A DNA stretch of 64,000 nt from Sphingopyxis sp. BE259 (GCF_031457495.1 NZ_JAVDWM010000001.1:1-64000), one strand, 5' to 3'; shown: positions 18,029 through 27,243, counted from the stretch's first letter. Translations and numbers: made by a program. Notes: a model not told the origin generated them from the letters alone.

Positions 18029-19111
18029 TTAATCGAGCGTCAGCGGCCCATGGTCGAGATGCGGCAGGACATGGCGCGCGAACAGGTCGCATTCGGCAGC
18101 GTGCGGATAGCCCGACAGGATGAAGGCATCGATGCCTTCGGCCTGATAGGCGCGCAGCTTGGCGAGTACCTGATCGGGATCGCCGACGATCGCCGCGCCG
18201 CAGCCCGAACGCGCCCTGCCGATCCCGGTCCACAGATTATCCTCCACAAATCCGTCGTCGCCCGCCGAGGCGCGCAATTCGGTCTGGCGCGCGACCCCGG
18301 CGGTCGCGGTATCGAGCGATTTCTGGCGAATCGCCTCGCCGACCCCGGCGTCGAGTTTCGAGAGCAGGCGGCCCGCGTAGGCGCGGGCTTCGGCCTCGGT
18401 CTCGCGGACGATGACATGGGCGCGATAGCCGAATTTCAGCTGGCGCCCTTTGGCCGCCGCACGCGCGGTCAGGTCGCCGACGACGTCGCGCACCTTGTCC
18501 ATCGTGTCAGGCCACATCAGATACACGTCCGCCGCTTCCGCCGCCGCGTCGCGCGCCGCGGGGCTGAGCCCGCCGAAATAGAGCGGCGGGCAGCGGCCCG
18601 ACACCGTCGTCATCCGCGGCGGGTCGAGCTCGAGATCGTAAAATTCGCCATGGTGCGACAGATGCTGCCCCGACAGCATCGTCTTCAGGATTTTCATCAC
18701 CTCGACCGTGCGTGCATAGCGCGGTTCGCTGTCGAGCGTCTGGCCCGGCAGGTCCGATGAGATGATGTTGACGGTCAGGCGGCCGCCCAGGATACGATCG
18801 AGGGTGGCGATGCGCCGCGCCAGCTGCGGCGGCCAGTCCTCGCCGATCCGCACCGCCATCAGCAGGCGCATCCGGTCGAGGAACGGCGCGATCGCCGCAG
18901 CGAACACCGTGGTGTCGAGCCCGAGCTGATAGCCCGACGGCAGCAATATATTGTCGAAACCGCCCTTTTCGGCGGTCAGAACGATATTGCGGCAATGCTC
19001 CCAGCTCGATTGCAGCATCGGATCGGGCTGGCCCAGAAATTCATAATCATCGTCGCACAGCGCCGAAAACCAGCTCACCTCGCACGGACGATGCGCTTCA
19101 CCCTGGGTCAT
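18029..19111 (-). CDS. FMNH2-dependent alkanesulfonate-type monooxygenase (probable sulfoquinovose monooxygenase)
   Basis: The 360-residue protein is a bacterial luciferase-like TIM-barrel monooxygenase of the SsuD group. Shared segments include AARRIATLDRILGGRL-like LARRIATLDRILGGR (about 98-110), PPLYFGGLS (about 175-183), FGYRAHVIVRETEAEA (about 227-242) and NLWTGIGRARSG, where Arg301 aligns with the flavin/substrate arginine of SsuD. The SsuD active-site cysteine position is Leu63, so the substrate pocket differs. It is the last gene of a GH31-lacI-aldo/keto reductase-monooxygenase operon and overlaps the previous stop by 4 bases. In the sulfo-SMO type pathways this enzyme turns sulfoquinovose into 6-oxo-glucose and sulfite. 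That function here is inferred from context. Confidence 0.88.
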   Translation of the reverse strand: MTQGEAHRPCEVSWFSALCDDDYEFLGQPDPMLQSSWEHCRNIVLTAEKGGFDNILLPSGYQLGLDTTVFAAAIAPFLDRMRLLMAVRIGEDWPPQLARRIATLDRILGGRLTVNIISSDLPGQTLDSEPRYARTVEVMKILKTMLSGQHLSHHGEFYDLELDPPRMTTVSGRCPPLYFGGLSPAARDAAAEAADVYLMWPDTMDKVRDVVGDLTARAAAKGRQLKFGYRAHVIVRETEAEARAYAGRLLSKLDAGVGEAIRQKSLDTATAGVARQTELRASAGDDGFVEDNLWTGIGRARSGCGAAIVGDPDQVLAKLRAYQAEGIDAFILSGYPHAAECDLFARHVLPHLDHGPLTLD

Positions 19112-20013
19112 GGCAATTTCTCTCCTCGCGCCGCGACGAACACGTCGTACCAGCTGGTCCGCGTCCAGCCGACGGCAAAGGCGTCGGCCGCCTCGGCGAT
19201 CCGCGCGACATTCTGCGTCCCGACGATCGGGATGGGCCGCGCCGGATGCGCCATCAGCCAGCTATACGCCGCCGCGGTGCGGCTGACCCCATGCGCCGCG
19301 GCCACGGCATCGAGCGCCGCGACGACCGCGCGTTCGCGGTCATTGGTCGGTTCGGCCAGACGCCCGCCGCCCAGCGGCGACCAGGCGAGCACCGCCATGC
19401 CCATCTGCATCGCCTGATCCAGTTCGCCATTTTCGAACGGGTCGATCCGCAAGGGAGACAGTTCGGGCTGGGTGCTGGCGAGCGGCACGTCGAGGAAATG
19501 CTGGAGCGCCGCGATCTGTGCCGGGGTGCAGTTGGACACGCCGATCGCACGGATTTTCCCGGCGGCCAGCGCCTTGTGCACCGCGCCCGCGACCTCCTGC
19601 GGATGGGTCAATATGTCGGGCCGGTGGACCTGCCACAGGTCGATGACGTCGGTCTGGAGCCGCTGCAGCGACGCATCGATCGCCTGCACCAGATAGGCGG
19701 CGCTGCTGTCGTACGGCAGCGGCGGCATGATCCCGCCCTTGCTGGCCAGCACCATGCGCCCGCGCAGGCCGGGATCGGCGGCGAACAGTTCGCCGAGCAG
19801 GCTTTCGGCGTCGCCAAAGCCGCCGCTGCCGTCAAAGCCATAGATGTCGGCAGTGTCGAACAGCGTAATCCCGATGTCGAGCGCCGCATCGACCAGTTGG
19901 CGGGCGGCGGCGGCGGGTCCGGCAAAGCGCCACATGCCCCACGCAAGCGAGGATATGGTGATGCCGCTCTGGCCGAGGGCGCGGGTGGTGGGGACGGCGG
20001 GAAGGTCGCTCAT
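19108..20013 (-). CDS. Aldo/keto reductase (probable 6-oxo-glucose reductase)
   Basis: The 301-residue TIM-barrel enzyme has the full AKR catalytic set: Asp53 and Tyr58 in FDTADIYGF, Lys92 in LASKGG, and His130 in WQVHRPD. The NADP-binding end is GTQNVARIAEAADAF. It belongs to the YdhF-like branch. It lies between the lacI regulator (15 bases upstream) and the monooxygenase (4-base overlap). In sulfoquinovose monooxygenase pathways an AKR reduces the aldehyde product to glucose; this assignment is by context. A general carbonyl reductase cannot be excluded. Confidence 0.87.
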   Translation of the reverse strand: MSDLPAVPTTRALGQSGITISSLAWGMWRFAGPAAAARQLVDAALDIGITLFDTADIYGFDGSGGFGDAESLLGELFAADPGLRGRMVLASKGGIMPPLPYDSSAAYLVQAIDASLQRLQTDVIDLWQVHRPDILTHPQEVAGAVHKALAAGKIRAIGVSNCTPAQIAALQHFLDVPLASTQPELSPLRIDPFENGELDQAMQMGMAVLAWSPLGGGRLAEPTNDRERAVVAALDAVAAAHGVSRTAAAYSWLMAHPARPIPIVGTQNVARIAEAADAFAVGWTRTSWYDVFVAARGEKLP

Positions 20014-20028
20014 ATACCAATCTATTCC

Positions 20029-21045
20029 TTATTGGGTCGCAGGATCGCGCACGCGGACCGAATCGCGCTCGACAAGGTCGTGTTGCAGACGGCGGTGGAC
20101 AAGATTTTGGCCGGTCAGCAGCAGGTCGGTGGCGGTGTGCGCCAGATCGAACACCGGCTGGCGGATCGTGGTCAGCGCAGGCCACACCATCCGCGCCAGT
20201 GTCGTATCGTCGAACCCCGCCACCGACAGGTCGTTTGGCAGATCGAACCCGGCACGGTGCGCCGCGGCCAGTACCCCGGCCGCCATATCGTCGTTTGCGG
20301 CAAAAATGGCGGTGGGGCGGTGCGGCATCAGCAAAAACCGCTCGCACGCCGCATAACCACTGTCGAAATCGAACAATCCGTCGGCGATCATCTGCGGTTC
20401 GAAAGGCAGCCCGGCGCGGTCGAGGGCGCGGCGATACCCGAACAATCGTTCGTCCGACGCCATATGATTGGGATGGCCCTTGATAAAGCCGATGCGGCGG
20501 TGCCCCATGTTGATGAGGTGGGTGGTCATGTCGTCGGCCGCCTGCGCGTCGTCCATGAACACCGACGACGTCATCGCGTGGTTGGTGCCCGGCGAGATGC
20601 GGACAAAGGGGATGCCAAGCTGTTCCAGCGTTCGCAGCACCGGGTCGCAATCGGTCACCGGCGACGACAGGATGATGCCGTCGACATGGGTTTCGCTGAC
20701 CAGTCCGCGCACCTGATCGCCGACGTCGGGATCGTCGACATCGACCGGCTGGCCAAGCAGGCGGATACCGTCCTGATGACAGCGCGCCCAGCACCCGGCC
20801 TGGATCTGGTTGATGTAATAGGGGCTGTGGTTGTCATAGATCAGCGCAATCTGCGCCGACTTGGTCCCGGCCAGGATGCGCGCCGCAACGCTGGGGCGAA
20901 ATTCCAGATCGCGGATCGCGGCTTCGACCTTTTTGCGGGTATCCTGGCTGACATAGGGATGGTCGTTGAGCACCCGGCTGACCGTCTTGACCGACACCCC
21001 GGCGCGCGCCGACACATCGCGGATATTGCTGCGCTGGCTCATCAA
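20029..21045 (-). CDS. LacI-family transcriptional regulator of the sulfosugar island
   Basis: The 338-residue protein has a LacI helix-turn-helix at its N-terminus (IRDVSARAGVSVKTVSRVLN, about 8-27), the hinge segment VAARILAGTKS, and a periplasmic-binding-protein-like effector domain ending near VAGFDDTTLARMVWPALTTI. It overlaps the GH31 gene by 4 bases (ATGATGAG; an ATG 3 bases downstream is also possible). Being inside the operon, it is likely to control it. The near-identical 19-bp palindromes at 23155 and 27244 are candidate operators. Confidence 0.92.
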   Translation of the reverse strand: MMSQRSNIRDVSARAGVSVKTVSRVLNDHPYVSQDTRKKVEAAIRDLEFRPSVAARILAGTKSAQIALIYDNHSPYYINQIQAGCWARCHQDGIRLLGQPVDVDDPDVGDQVRGLVSETHVDGIILSSPVTDCDPVLRTLEQLGIPFVRISPGTNHAMTSSVFMDDAQAADDMTTHLINMGHRRIGFIKGHPNHMASDERLFGYRRALDRAGLPFEPQMIADGLFDFDSGYAACERFLLMPHRPTAIFAANDDMAAGVLAAAHRAGFDLPNDLSVAGFDDTTLARMVWPALTTIRQPVFDLAHTATDLLLTGQNLVHRRLQHDLVERDSVRVRDPATQ

Positions 21046-23126
21046 ACAAGCTCCCCCCGCTGCACGGATAGCGACTCGAACACCGACGTAAAGGCGCTAC
21101 CGGCGCGATAAAAGACCGGCGGGGCACCAAAGGGCGCGGCGACGTTGTGCCATCCGGCGGCCATCGCCTCCCCGGTCCATACATCGATCCATGTCTCGCC
21201 CGCGGGGATCAGGACGTCGCGGTCAACCGCACCTTCGTGAAGGATCGGGGCCACCAGCAGATCGCCGCCGAGCAGATACTGATCCTCGCAGGCGTAGCAG
21301 GCTTCGGTCGGGTAATGCAGGAACAACGGGCGTTGCACGGGCAGTCCCAGGTCGGCGGCGTCATCGCACAGCGACCGCATATACGGGGCGAGCGCCGCGT
21401 GGACCCGCGTCATCGCCGCGAAATGATGCAGAATGTCGTCACTGCTGTCGATTTGCAGATTGTCGTCGGGGCGGTTGCCCTCATGCGTCCGCATCACCGG
21501 CGAAAATGCCCCCAGTTCGGCCCACCGCTTGAGCAGGTCGGCGGTGCGGACCAACCCGTGGAGCGACGTGTAGCCGCCGACGTCGCCGTGGCTATAGGCG
21601 TTGCCGACCAGCCCCGCGGACAGCGCCGCGGTGATCACTGTGCCGATCCCGTCGTGGCGCGAAAAATCGACGCACTGGTCGCCCGCCCACAGCAACGGAC
21701 AATGTGCCTGCACCCCACTATGCCCGGCGCGCATGAAGAACAGCGCCTCGCCGGTGAGCCCCCTGGCGGCGATCGCGCGGGCGTTGACCTCGGCCCACAG
21801 CACCGGCCAGCGATTATGCGCCAGCATCGGATCGCTGCCGTCGTAAAGCCGCAGGTCAGTCGGCAGATATTCGCCGAAATCGGCCATCCAGCCCGTCATG
21901 CCAATGTCCAGCATCTCGCGCCCGATGACCCGGTCGGCAAACCAGGCGGCGGCGGCGGGGTTGGTGAAATCGACGATCCCGCAGTCGAATTCGCCGAAAT
22001 CGACGACATAGACCTCGTCGCAGTCCAGCCGCAGCGCCAGCAGTCCCAGATCGCGCGCCTCGGCGAACATGCCGCCGTCAATCGCCAGATAAGGGTTCAC
22101 ATAGCCCAGAAAACGGACGCCGTCGGCGCGCAGCTTGGCGATCCGTTCGGGGAGGTCGGGGTAGCGCGCCGCGCTCCAGCGCCAGTCCCAGAACAGGCGG
22201 CGGCCAAAGCTGGTTTCGCGGATGCCGACCCAATCCTCACACCACAGCCCGGAAACCACCGCACCCGCGTCGCGAATGCGTTGCAGCCGGTCAAAACTCT
22301 GGATCCCCTGCTTCAGACCGATGATCGCGCCTTCCATCGCCCAATCGGGCAATTTCGGTTGCCGGCCAAAGCGGCTCGACACGATGCCGACCAGATCGGG
22401 CAAGCTGCTCGCAAAGCTGAACTCGATCCGACCGCGCCCTTCCCACCATGCGATCCGGTTCACCGCCGGATCGGTAAAATCGAGCACCGCATGAGCGGTG
22501 CTGGTCAAATGGCAGGCATAATGGTGCGACGACAGAAAGGTTGGCTGGGGGTAGTTGGTGGTCCAATAATCGCCGCCCGCCATCCCCTCGCGGTCCATGA
22601 TCTGCGTCAATTCGCGATCCTTGTCACGCCCCACCCCGGGTTCGCTGGTCCAGATCGGAAAACGGCGACCATTCAGGCGCAGATAACTCATCTGCTCGCC
22701 GCCGCCCCAAATATGTTCATCCGGCAGCGCCGCCAGATCGAGGGCCAGGCGATTGCAGGCCGGATCGTGGCTTTCGACGTCCAGCGCGAAGCCTTCGCCG
22801 AGCGGGACAAGGCTGAGCGTCACGCCCGGCGCCGCCCCCGCCTGCGGTCGCAGTTCGACCCGGTCGGGCAAGACATCGACGATCGGCAGGGACGCCAGAT
22901 CGGTGCACCTATCGTCCATCCGGAAATTGCCACGCACCATGACGACATCGGGGTCACCGATGGCGGCGGCAATCGCCGGGTCGGCGGCGCGGTGGCGCAG
23001 CAGGGTCATCGTGCCCGCGACCAGGTCGAACCCGCCTTTCTGTACTCGAAACTCCGCGTTCACGGTCGCTTCCCATCCCCCATCACCATGTTGCCATCGC
23101 GCCACAGGTCCCAAACAAAAGGCCAT
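21042..23126 (-). CDS. GH31 sulfoquinovosidase (YihQ/SmoI-like)
   Basis: The 694-residue protein is a glycoside hydrolase family 31 enzyme. It shows the residues that define sulfoquinovosidases: Arg310 and Trp313 in GRRLFWDWRW (YihQ Arg301/Trp304), nucleophile Asp416 in WMADFGEYLPTD (YihQ Asp405), acid/base Asp483 in WAGDQCVDF (Asp472) and Tyr519 in GDVGGYTSL (Tyr508). The offset from E. coli YihQ is a constant 9 then 11 residues. No signal peptide is seen, so it should work in the cytoplasm and release sulfoquinovose from its glycosides. It heads the leftward operon. The alternative calls of alpha-glucosidase or alpha-xylosidase are disfavoured by the sulfonate-binding triad. Confidence 0.93.
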   Translation of the reverse strand: MAFCLGPVARWQHGDGGWEATVNAEFRVQKGGFDLVAGTMTLLRHRAADPAIAAAIGDPDVVMVRGNFRMDDRCTDLASLPIVDVLPDRVELRPQAGAAPGVTLSLVPLGEGFALDVESHDPACNRLALDLAALPDEHIWGGGEQMSYLRLNGRRFPIWTSEPGVGRDKDRELTQIMDREGMAGGDYWTTNYPQPTFLSSHHYACHLTSTAHAVLDFTDPAVNRIAWWEGRGRIEFSFASSLPDLVGIVSSRFGRQPKLPDWAMEGAIIGLKQGIQSFDRLQRIRDAGAVVSGLWCEDWVGIRETSFGRRLFWDWRWSAARYPDLPERIAKLRADGVRFLGYVNPYLAIDGGMFAEARDLGLLALRLDCDEVYVVDFGEFDCGIVDFTNPAAAAWFADRVIGREMLDIGMTGWMADFGEYLPTDLRLYDGSDPMLAHNRWPVLWAEVNARAIAARGLTGEALFFMRAGHSGVQAHCPLLWAGDQCVDFSRHDGIGTVITAALSAGLVGNAYSHGDVGGYTSLHGLVRTADLLKRWAELGAFSPVMRTHEGNRPDDNLQIDSSDDILHHFAAMTRVHAALAPYMRSLCDDAADLGLPVQRPLFLHYPTEACYACEDQYLLGGDLLVAPILHEGAVDRDVLIPAGETWIDVWTGEAMAAGWHNVAAPFGAPPVFYRAGSAFTSVFESLSVQRGELV

Positions 23127-23154
23127 ATCGCGTCGTTACAACGGTCATTGTCTA

Positions 23155-23173
23155 TATGACACCGCTTGACATA
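23155..23173. promoter_or_regulatory. Candidate LacI-family operator, copy 1
   Basis: The 19-mer TATGACACCGCTTGACATA is an imperfect palindrome (arms TATG and CATA, plus the C/G and A/T pairs inside). It lies between the divergent GH31 operon (starting at 23126) and the TonB-dependent receptor gene (23267). It matches the site at 27244 at 16 of 19 positions, and the central CG is typical of LacI-family operators. The second half, TTGACA at 23166, could also serve as a -35 element. Confidence 0.65.
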
Positions 23174-23266
23174 TCAATCGTCATATTTCATTTCAGCAGC
23201 GGTTGAAGGCCAACAGGCCGCCGCCCGCGACATTCGCTCGGGCACCGATATTGGGAGGGATATGAC

Positions 23267-25579
23267 ATGAATCGCAAGTCCGAAATCACGACCCGCGCGC
23301 GCAAATTCTGGCTCGCCGGATCGGCGTCGCTGCTCGCGATCGGCGTGGCAACCCCCGCCGCGGCCCAGGTCGAAGAAATCATCGTAACGGCACAAAAAGT
23401 CGAGGAAAATGTGCAGGATGTGCCGATTTCGATCACCGCCGTCACCGGCGATCGGCTGATCCAGAGCGGCACCAGCAGCCTCGAGAATATCGGCGATCTG
23501 GTTCCTTCGGTCACCTTCCGCAAGGGCACGACCAGCGCCAACAGTGCGATCATCATGCGCGGCGTCGGCACCATCACCTTTTCGGTCGCGGCCGAACCCA
23601 GTGTGTCCACCGTTGTCGACGGCGTCGTGCTGAGTCGGTCGGGACAGGCGTTCAGCGATCTGCTCGACATCGACCGGATCGAGGTGCTGCGCGGGCCGCA
23701 GGGGACGCTGTTCGGCAAGAATGCGTCGGCCGGCCTCGTCAACATCGTGTCGAAAGGCGGCACCGACACACTCGAAGCCGATTTGCGCGGCGAATATTAT
23801 GAAGGCAGCGAATATCGCATCAAGGGATCGGTGTCGGGCCCGCTCGCGCCCGACCTGTCGGCGCGCGTCACCGGTTTTTACGGCAGCTATGACGGCAATA
23901 TCCGCAACGTCTTTTTCGACACCGACGTCAACGGCTATGAACATTATGGCGCGCGCGGCATCCTGGATTATGATGGCGACGGCGCCCGGCTGCGCTTCAT
24001 CGCCGATTATTTCAAGGCCAACGACGATTGCTGCGCCGACGTCACCGGGGTTAGCCGCGGCGCCGTGCTCGATGCCGAGCTGGGCTTTCCGGTCGCGCTT
24101 GGCACCGACCAGCGCACGGTCAATCACAATCTGATCACCCGCACCCGCGACAAGCAGTGGAGCCTGACCGGCAGCCTCGACCTCGACGTCCCCGGCGAGC
24201 ATGTGCTGAGCGTCATCCTGGGCTATCGCAACTGGCAGAACACCGAAATCCGCGAGGGCGATTTCCTGCCGCGCGCGATCGTCGGGACCAACGAACTGCA
24301 CGACAATGGCTTTGTCAAAACCGACCAGATGTCGGCGGAAATCCGCCTGTCGTCGGATCAGGCGATGCCGTTTTTCTATCAGGTCGGCACCTTCATCTGG
24401 CATTCGAACAACCAACAGGATTTCACCCGCCGCGACATCGTTTGCGCATCATCGACCCTGCCGCTGGCATCCAGCGGGGCGCGGCCGTGCAACCTTAATG
24501 ACCCGGTCAACACCACATATCCGACCGCGACGTCGTTCAGCGACGTCAACAGCAACAATTTCGCGGTGTTCGGCCAGGCAACCTATCGCCTGACCGAGCA
24601 GCTCAGCCTGACCGGCGGGCTGCGCTGGACGCGCGACACGCTGAGCTACACCCACACCCGCGCGCCCGGGGTCAACGCCGCCACAGGCCTGCCCCTGTCG
24701 GGGCCGGGCGTGTCGGGCAGCCCGGCGGGCGGCACCATCGCGGGCGGCGGCACGGGGCTCAACACCTCGAGCGGCAGCACCCAGAACAACAATATCTCGG
24801 GCAAGGCGTCGATCCAGTTCGAACCGAGTGACGACCTGTTATTCTATGGCAGTTTTACCCGCGGCTATAAGGGGCCGGCGTTCAATATCTTCTTCAACTA
24901 CACCGCGCCGACCAACGCGGTGCCGATCGACGAAGAATCGTCCGACGCCTATGAAGTGGGCGTGAAATCGCAGTTCTGGGATCGCCGTATCCAGTTCAAC
25001 GCCGCGTTGTTCCAGGCGACCTATGACGGGTTTCAGGCGAACAACTTCGTCCTCTTGAACGGCCAGATCATCACCAACCTGACCAACGCCGGGACGGTGC
25101 GGACCAAGGGCTTCGAAGTCGATACGATCATCGCGCCGGTCGATGGGCTGACCCTGCGCGGCAGCGTCGCCTATGCCGATGCCAAGGTACGCCGCTTCAA
25201 CCCCAATCCGCTGACCAACGCCCCCGACGCGCGCGACGGGACGCGCTTGCCGCTGGCTCCGAAGTGGAGCTGGAACGTCGGCGCCGATTATGAAACCCCG
25301 ATCGGCAGCGCGCTGAAATTCTTCGCCGGGACCAGCTACAGCTACACCGGCAAGCAATTTTCGGACCTGGGCGAAGGCGGGCCGCTGGACAGCTATGGCA
25401 TCTGGAATGCGTCGGTCGGGTTCAGCGACGCCGAAGAACTGTACCGCCTGACGTTCCATGCCCGCAACATCGGCGACAAAAGCTACGCGTTGCTGAACGT
25501 CGGCAATGGCCAACGCTATCAGATCCCGCGCGACGCCGACCGCTATTTCGGGGTCAGCCTAAGCGCCAAGATCCGCTGA
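23267..25579 (+). CDS. TonB-dependent outer-membrane receptor of the sulfosugar island
   Basis: The 770-residue protein has a signal peptide (cleavage near ATPAAAQ, residue 34), a TonB box-like EEIIVTAQK, a plug domain with EVLRGPQGTLFGKNASAGLV, and a 22-strand barrel ending in FGVSLSAKIR. GGGAGGG precedes the ATG by 8 bases. It is transcribed away from the GH31 operon with a shared 140-base regulatory gap. The expected role is uptake of sulfoquinovose glycosides (for example the glycerol form) across the outer membrane. Specificity is inferred from location. Confidence 0.92.
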   Translation: MNRKSEITTRARKFWLAGSASLLAIGVATPAAAQVEEIIVTAQKVEENVQDVPISITAVTGDRLIQSGTSSLENIGDLVPSVTFRKGTTSANSAIIMRGVGTITFSVAAEPSVSTVVDGVVLSRSGQAFSDLLDIDRIEVLRGPQGTLFGKNASAGLVNIVSKGGTDTLEADLRGEYYEGSEYRIKGSVSGPLAPDLSARVTGFYGSYDGNIRNVFFDTDVNGYEHYGARGILDYDGDGARLRFIADYFKANDDCCADVTGVSRGAVLDAELGFPVALGTDQRTVNHNLITRTRDKQWSLTGSLDLDVPGEHVLSVILGYRNWQNTEIREGDFLPRAIVGTNELHDNGFVKTDQMSAEIRLSSDQAMPFFYQVGTFIWHSNNQQDFTRRDIVCASSTLPLASSGARPCNLNDPVNTTYPTATSFSDVNSNNFAVFGQATYRLTEQLSLTGGLRWTRDTLSYTHTRAPGVNAATGLPLSGPGVSGSPAGGTIAGGGTGLNTSSGSTQNNNISGKASIQFEPSDDLLFYGSFTRGYKGPAFNIFFNYTAPTNAVPIDEESSDAYEVGVKSQFWDRRIQFNAALFQATYDGFQANNFVLLNGQIITNLTNAGTVRTKGFEVDTIIAPVDGLTLRGSVAYADAKVRRFNPNPLTNAPDARDGTRLPLAPKWSWNVGADYETPIGSALKFFAGTSYSYTGKQFSDLGEGGPLDSYGIWNASVGFSDAEELYRLTFHARNIGDKSYALLNVGNGQRYQIPRDADRYFGVSLSAKIR

Positions 25580-25603
25580 CCACGCAAGGTCGGCCAACAT
25601 AAA

Positions 25604-25641
25604 AGGGGCGCCGTGGTCACAAACCGCGGCGCCCCCTTTTT
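25604..25641 (+). terminator. Rho-independent terminator after the TonB-dependent receptor
   Basis: A 13-bp stem (GGGGCGCCGTGGT pairing with ACCGCGGCGCCCC, one G-T pair) with a CACAA loop is followed by six T. Confidence 0.93.
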
Positions 25642-25725
25642 TATGTGTGATGGCCAAACCACGCGAAGCGAAGCCATGACGATACCAGCTTAAGGTTGGC
25701 AGCTATCCCTTCGATCACGTATCTG

Positions 25726-25809
25726 TTCCCCGGCGAAAGCCGGTGGCCCAGAGCGTCAGAAACCGGCGTCCGCTTGCCAACGCCTTGGGCCCCGGCTTTC
25801 GCCGCGGAA
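25726..25809. repeat. Dispersed palindromic repeat (CCCCGGCGAAAGCCGG type, family D)
   Basis: The left arm TTCCCCGGCGAAAGCCGG and the right arm CCGGCTTTCGCCGCGGAA are inverse copies, separated by about 40 bases. It fills much of the 240-base gap between convergent genes; nothing else recognisable is in that gap. Confidence 0.7.
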
Positions 25810-25883
25810 TGGTCGCCTATTTGGCTCAAGGGGACAATTGCCGATAAGGTCACCCTTAATTGCCCCGTCATCAGCCGGAGGCG

Positions 25884-27143
25884 TTAACCCTCCTCGCTGT
25901 TCACCACCACCAGCCGCGGCTGCATCAGATGGATCCAGCCCAGCGCCAGCAGATAGGCACTCGCCGACATCAGGAACATCGGCGCATAGCCAAGCCCGGT
26001 ATCGAGCGCCCAACCGGTGAATTCCAGCATCGCCGCGCCCGACAGATTGCCCGCCAGCGCCCCCATCGCGATCACGCTGCCGACCTGACGCGCCGGGACG
26101 ATGTCGGCGGTCATGCCGAAAATGTTGGTCGAAAAGCCCTGATGCGCGAACAGTCCAAGGCCGATCACCAGGGCCGCGATCCACTGGTTCGGCGCCATCA
26201 GCGCCAGCGGCAGCGGCAGGATGAGCAGCGCATAAAAGAACATCGACGATTTGCGCGCCCGGTTCTCGCTGAGGCCGCGGCTGAGCAGCGCCGGAAACAG
26301 GAAGCCGCTCGACAGCGCGCCGGCCGCCGCCATGACATAGACGATCGCGGTCGGATAACCGATCTCCGCCTGCCCCAGCGAGAATTGGCGGGCAAAGAAA
26401 TCGGGGGCCCAGAACAGGATGAACCACCACACCAGATCGGTCAGCGTCTTGGCTCCGATGACCGCCAGGGTGCGCCGGTCCTTTATCAGCTTGCGCCACG
26501 GATCGGCGCGCTCCTGCGCCGCATCCGCCGTCGTTGGCGTGCCCACCGGGCGCAGCTTGGCGGTGCCGAGCCACCAGAAGAACAGCCAGACAAAGCCCAG
26601 CGCGCCGGTGATCAGGAACGCCGCCTGCCAGCCGAGCGCCAAGGCCAGCACCGGGACCGCCAGCGGCGCCAGAATCGCCCCAATGTTCGACGCGCTGTTG
26701 ATCACGCCAAGCCCGACCGAACGTTCCTTGACCGGCAGATAGGTTGCCGCCGCCTTGATCGCCGCGGGGGTGTTGACCGATTCCGCCACCGCCAGCGCAA
26801 CGCGTGCCGCGACAAATTGCTGGACGCTGGCCGCCAGCGCATGGGCCATCCCCGCCAGACTCCAGATACCGACGGCAAGGCCATAGCCCCAGCGGACCCC
26901 GACCCGGTCGATGAACCAGCCGACGCCGAGCAGCGAAAATGCCGCCGCAATCTGGAACGACGAGCCAAAATGCGCGAAATCCTGGTCGCTCCACTGGAAG
27001 TCGGCCTGCAACATCGGCTTGAGCAGCGCGAGCACCTGGCGGTCGAGATAATTGAGCGCAGTGCCGAAAAAGATCAGTGCGATCAGGCCGATACGAATGG
27101 CACGCTGTGCTGCGTCGGTTCTCGATACGCTAGTGTCAGCCAT
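25884..27143 (-). CDS. MFS transporter, anion:cation symporter type (probable sulfosugar importer)
   Basis: The 419-residue protein has the twelve-helix major-facilitator layout. Family motifs include NYLDRQVLALLKPML (first helix and loop), GWFIDRVGVRWGYGLAVGIW (about 75-94) and a helix beginning ARVALAVAESVNTPAAIKAAATYLP. The pattern is that of the hexuronate/galactonate (ACS) branch, which carries acidic sugars. It is divergent from the FMN reductase operon; the gap holds the second 19-bp palindrome. Sulfoquinovose or its glycosyl glycerol form is a plausible substrate by context only. Confidence 0.88.
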   Translation of the reverse strand: MADTSVSRTDAAQRAIRIGLIALIFFGTALNYLDRQVLALLKPMLQADFQWSDQDFAHFGSSFQIAAAFSLLGVGWFIDRVGVRWGYGLAVGIWSLAGMAHALAASVQQFVAARVALAVAESVNTPAAIKAAATYLPVKERSVGLGVINSASNIGAILAPLAVPVLALALGWQAAFLITGALGFVWLFFWWLGTAKLRPVGTPTTADAAQERADPWRKLIKDRRTLAVIGAKTLTDLVWWFILFWAPDFFARQFSLGQAEIGYPTAIVYVMAAAGALSSGFLFPALLSRGLSENRARKSSMFFYALLILPLPLALMAPNQWIAALVIGLGLFAHQGFSTNIFGMTADIVPARQVGSVIAMGALAGNLSGAAMLEFTGWALDTGLGYAPMFLMSASAYLLALGWIHLMQPRLVVVNSEEG

Positions 27144-27243
27144 GTCGGCCCTCCCTCTCAGGGCCGCACGCTATGGGCTGCGCGTCGACCGTTCTAGCCC
27201 AATTAAGGCTTGCGTTGCGCCATTTCAAAGGCCTAGAGAATCG

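Noticed and set aside
18029-19111. Call as SsuD for sulfur starvation
   Set aside because: No ssuABC or sulfur-starvation genes are nearby, the SsuD cysteine is missing, and the operon holds sugar genes.
21042-23126. Call as generic alpha-glucosidase or alpha-xylosidase
   Set aside because: The Arg/Trp/Tyr sulfonate-binding set and the neighbours point to a sulfoquinovosidase.
21147-23159. Rightward open frame opposite the GH31 gene
   Set aside because: Antisense to a gene with clear catalytic motifs; no recognisable protein signature.
23155-23185. Larger TATGAC/GTCATA inverted pair (arms 23155-23160 and 23180-23185) as a hairpin or second operator
   Set aside because: Arms are only 6 bases with a 19-base centre; the 19-mer shared with the second divergent region explains the conserved bases better.
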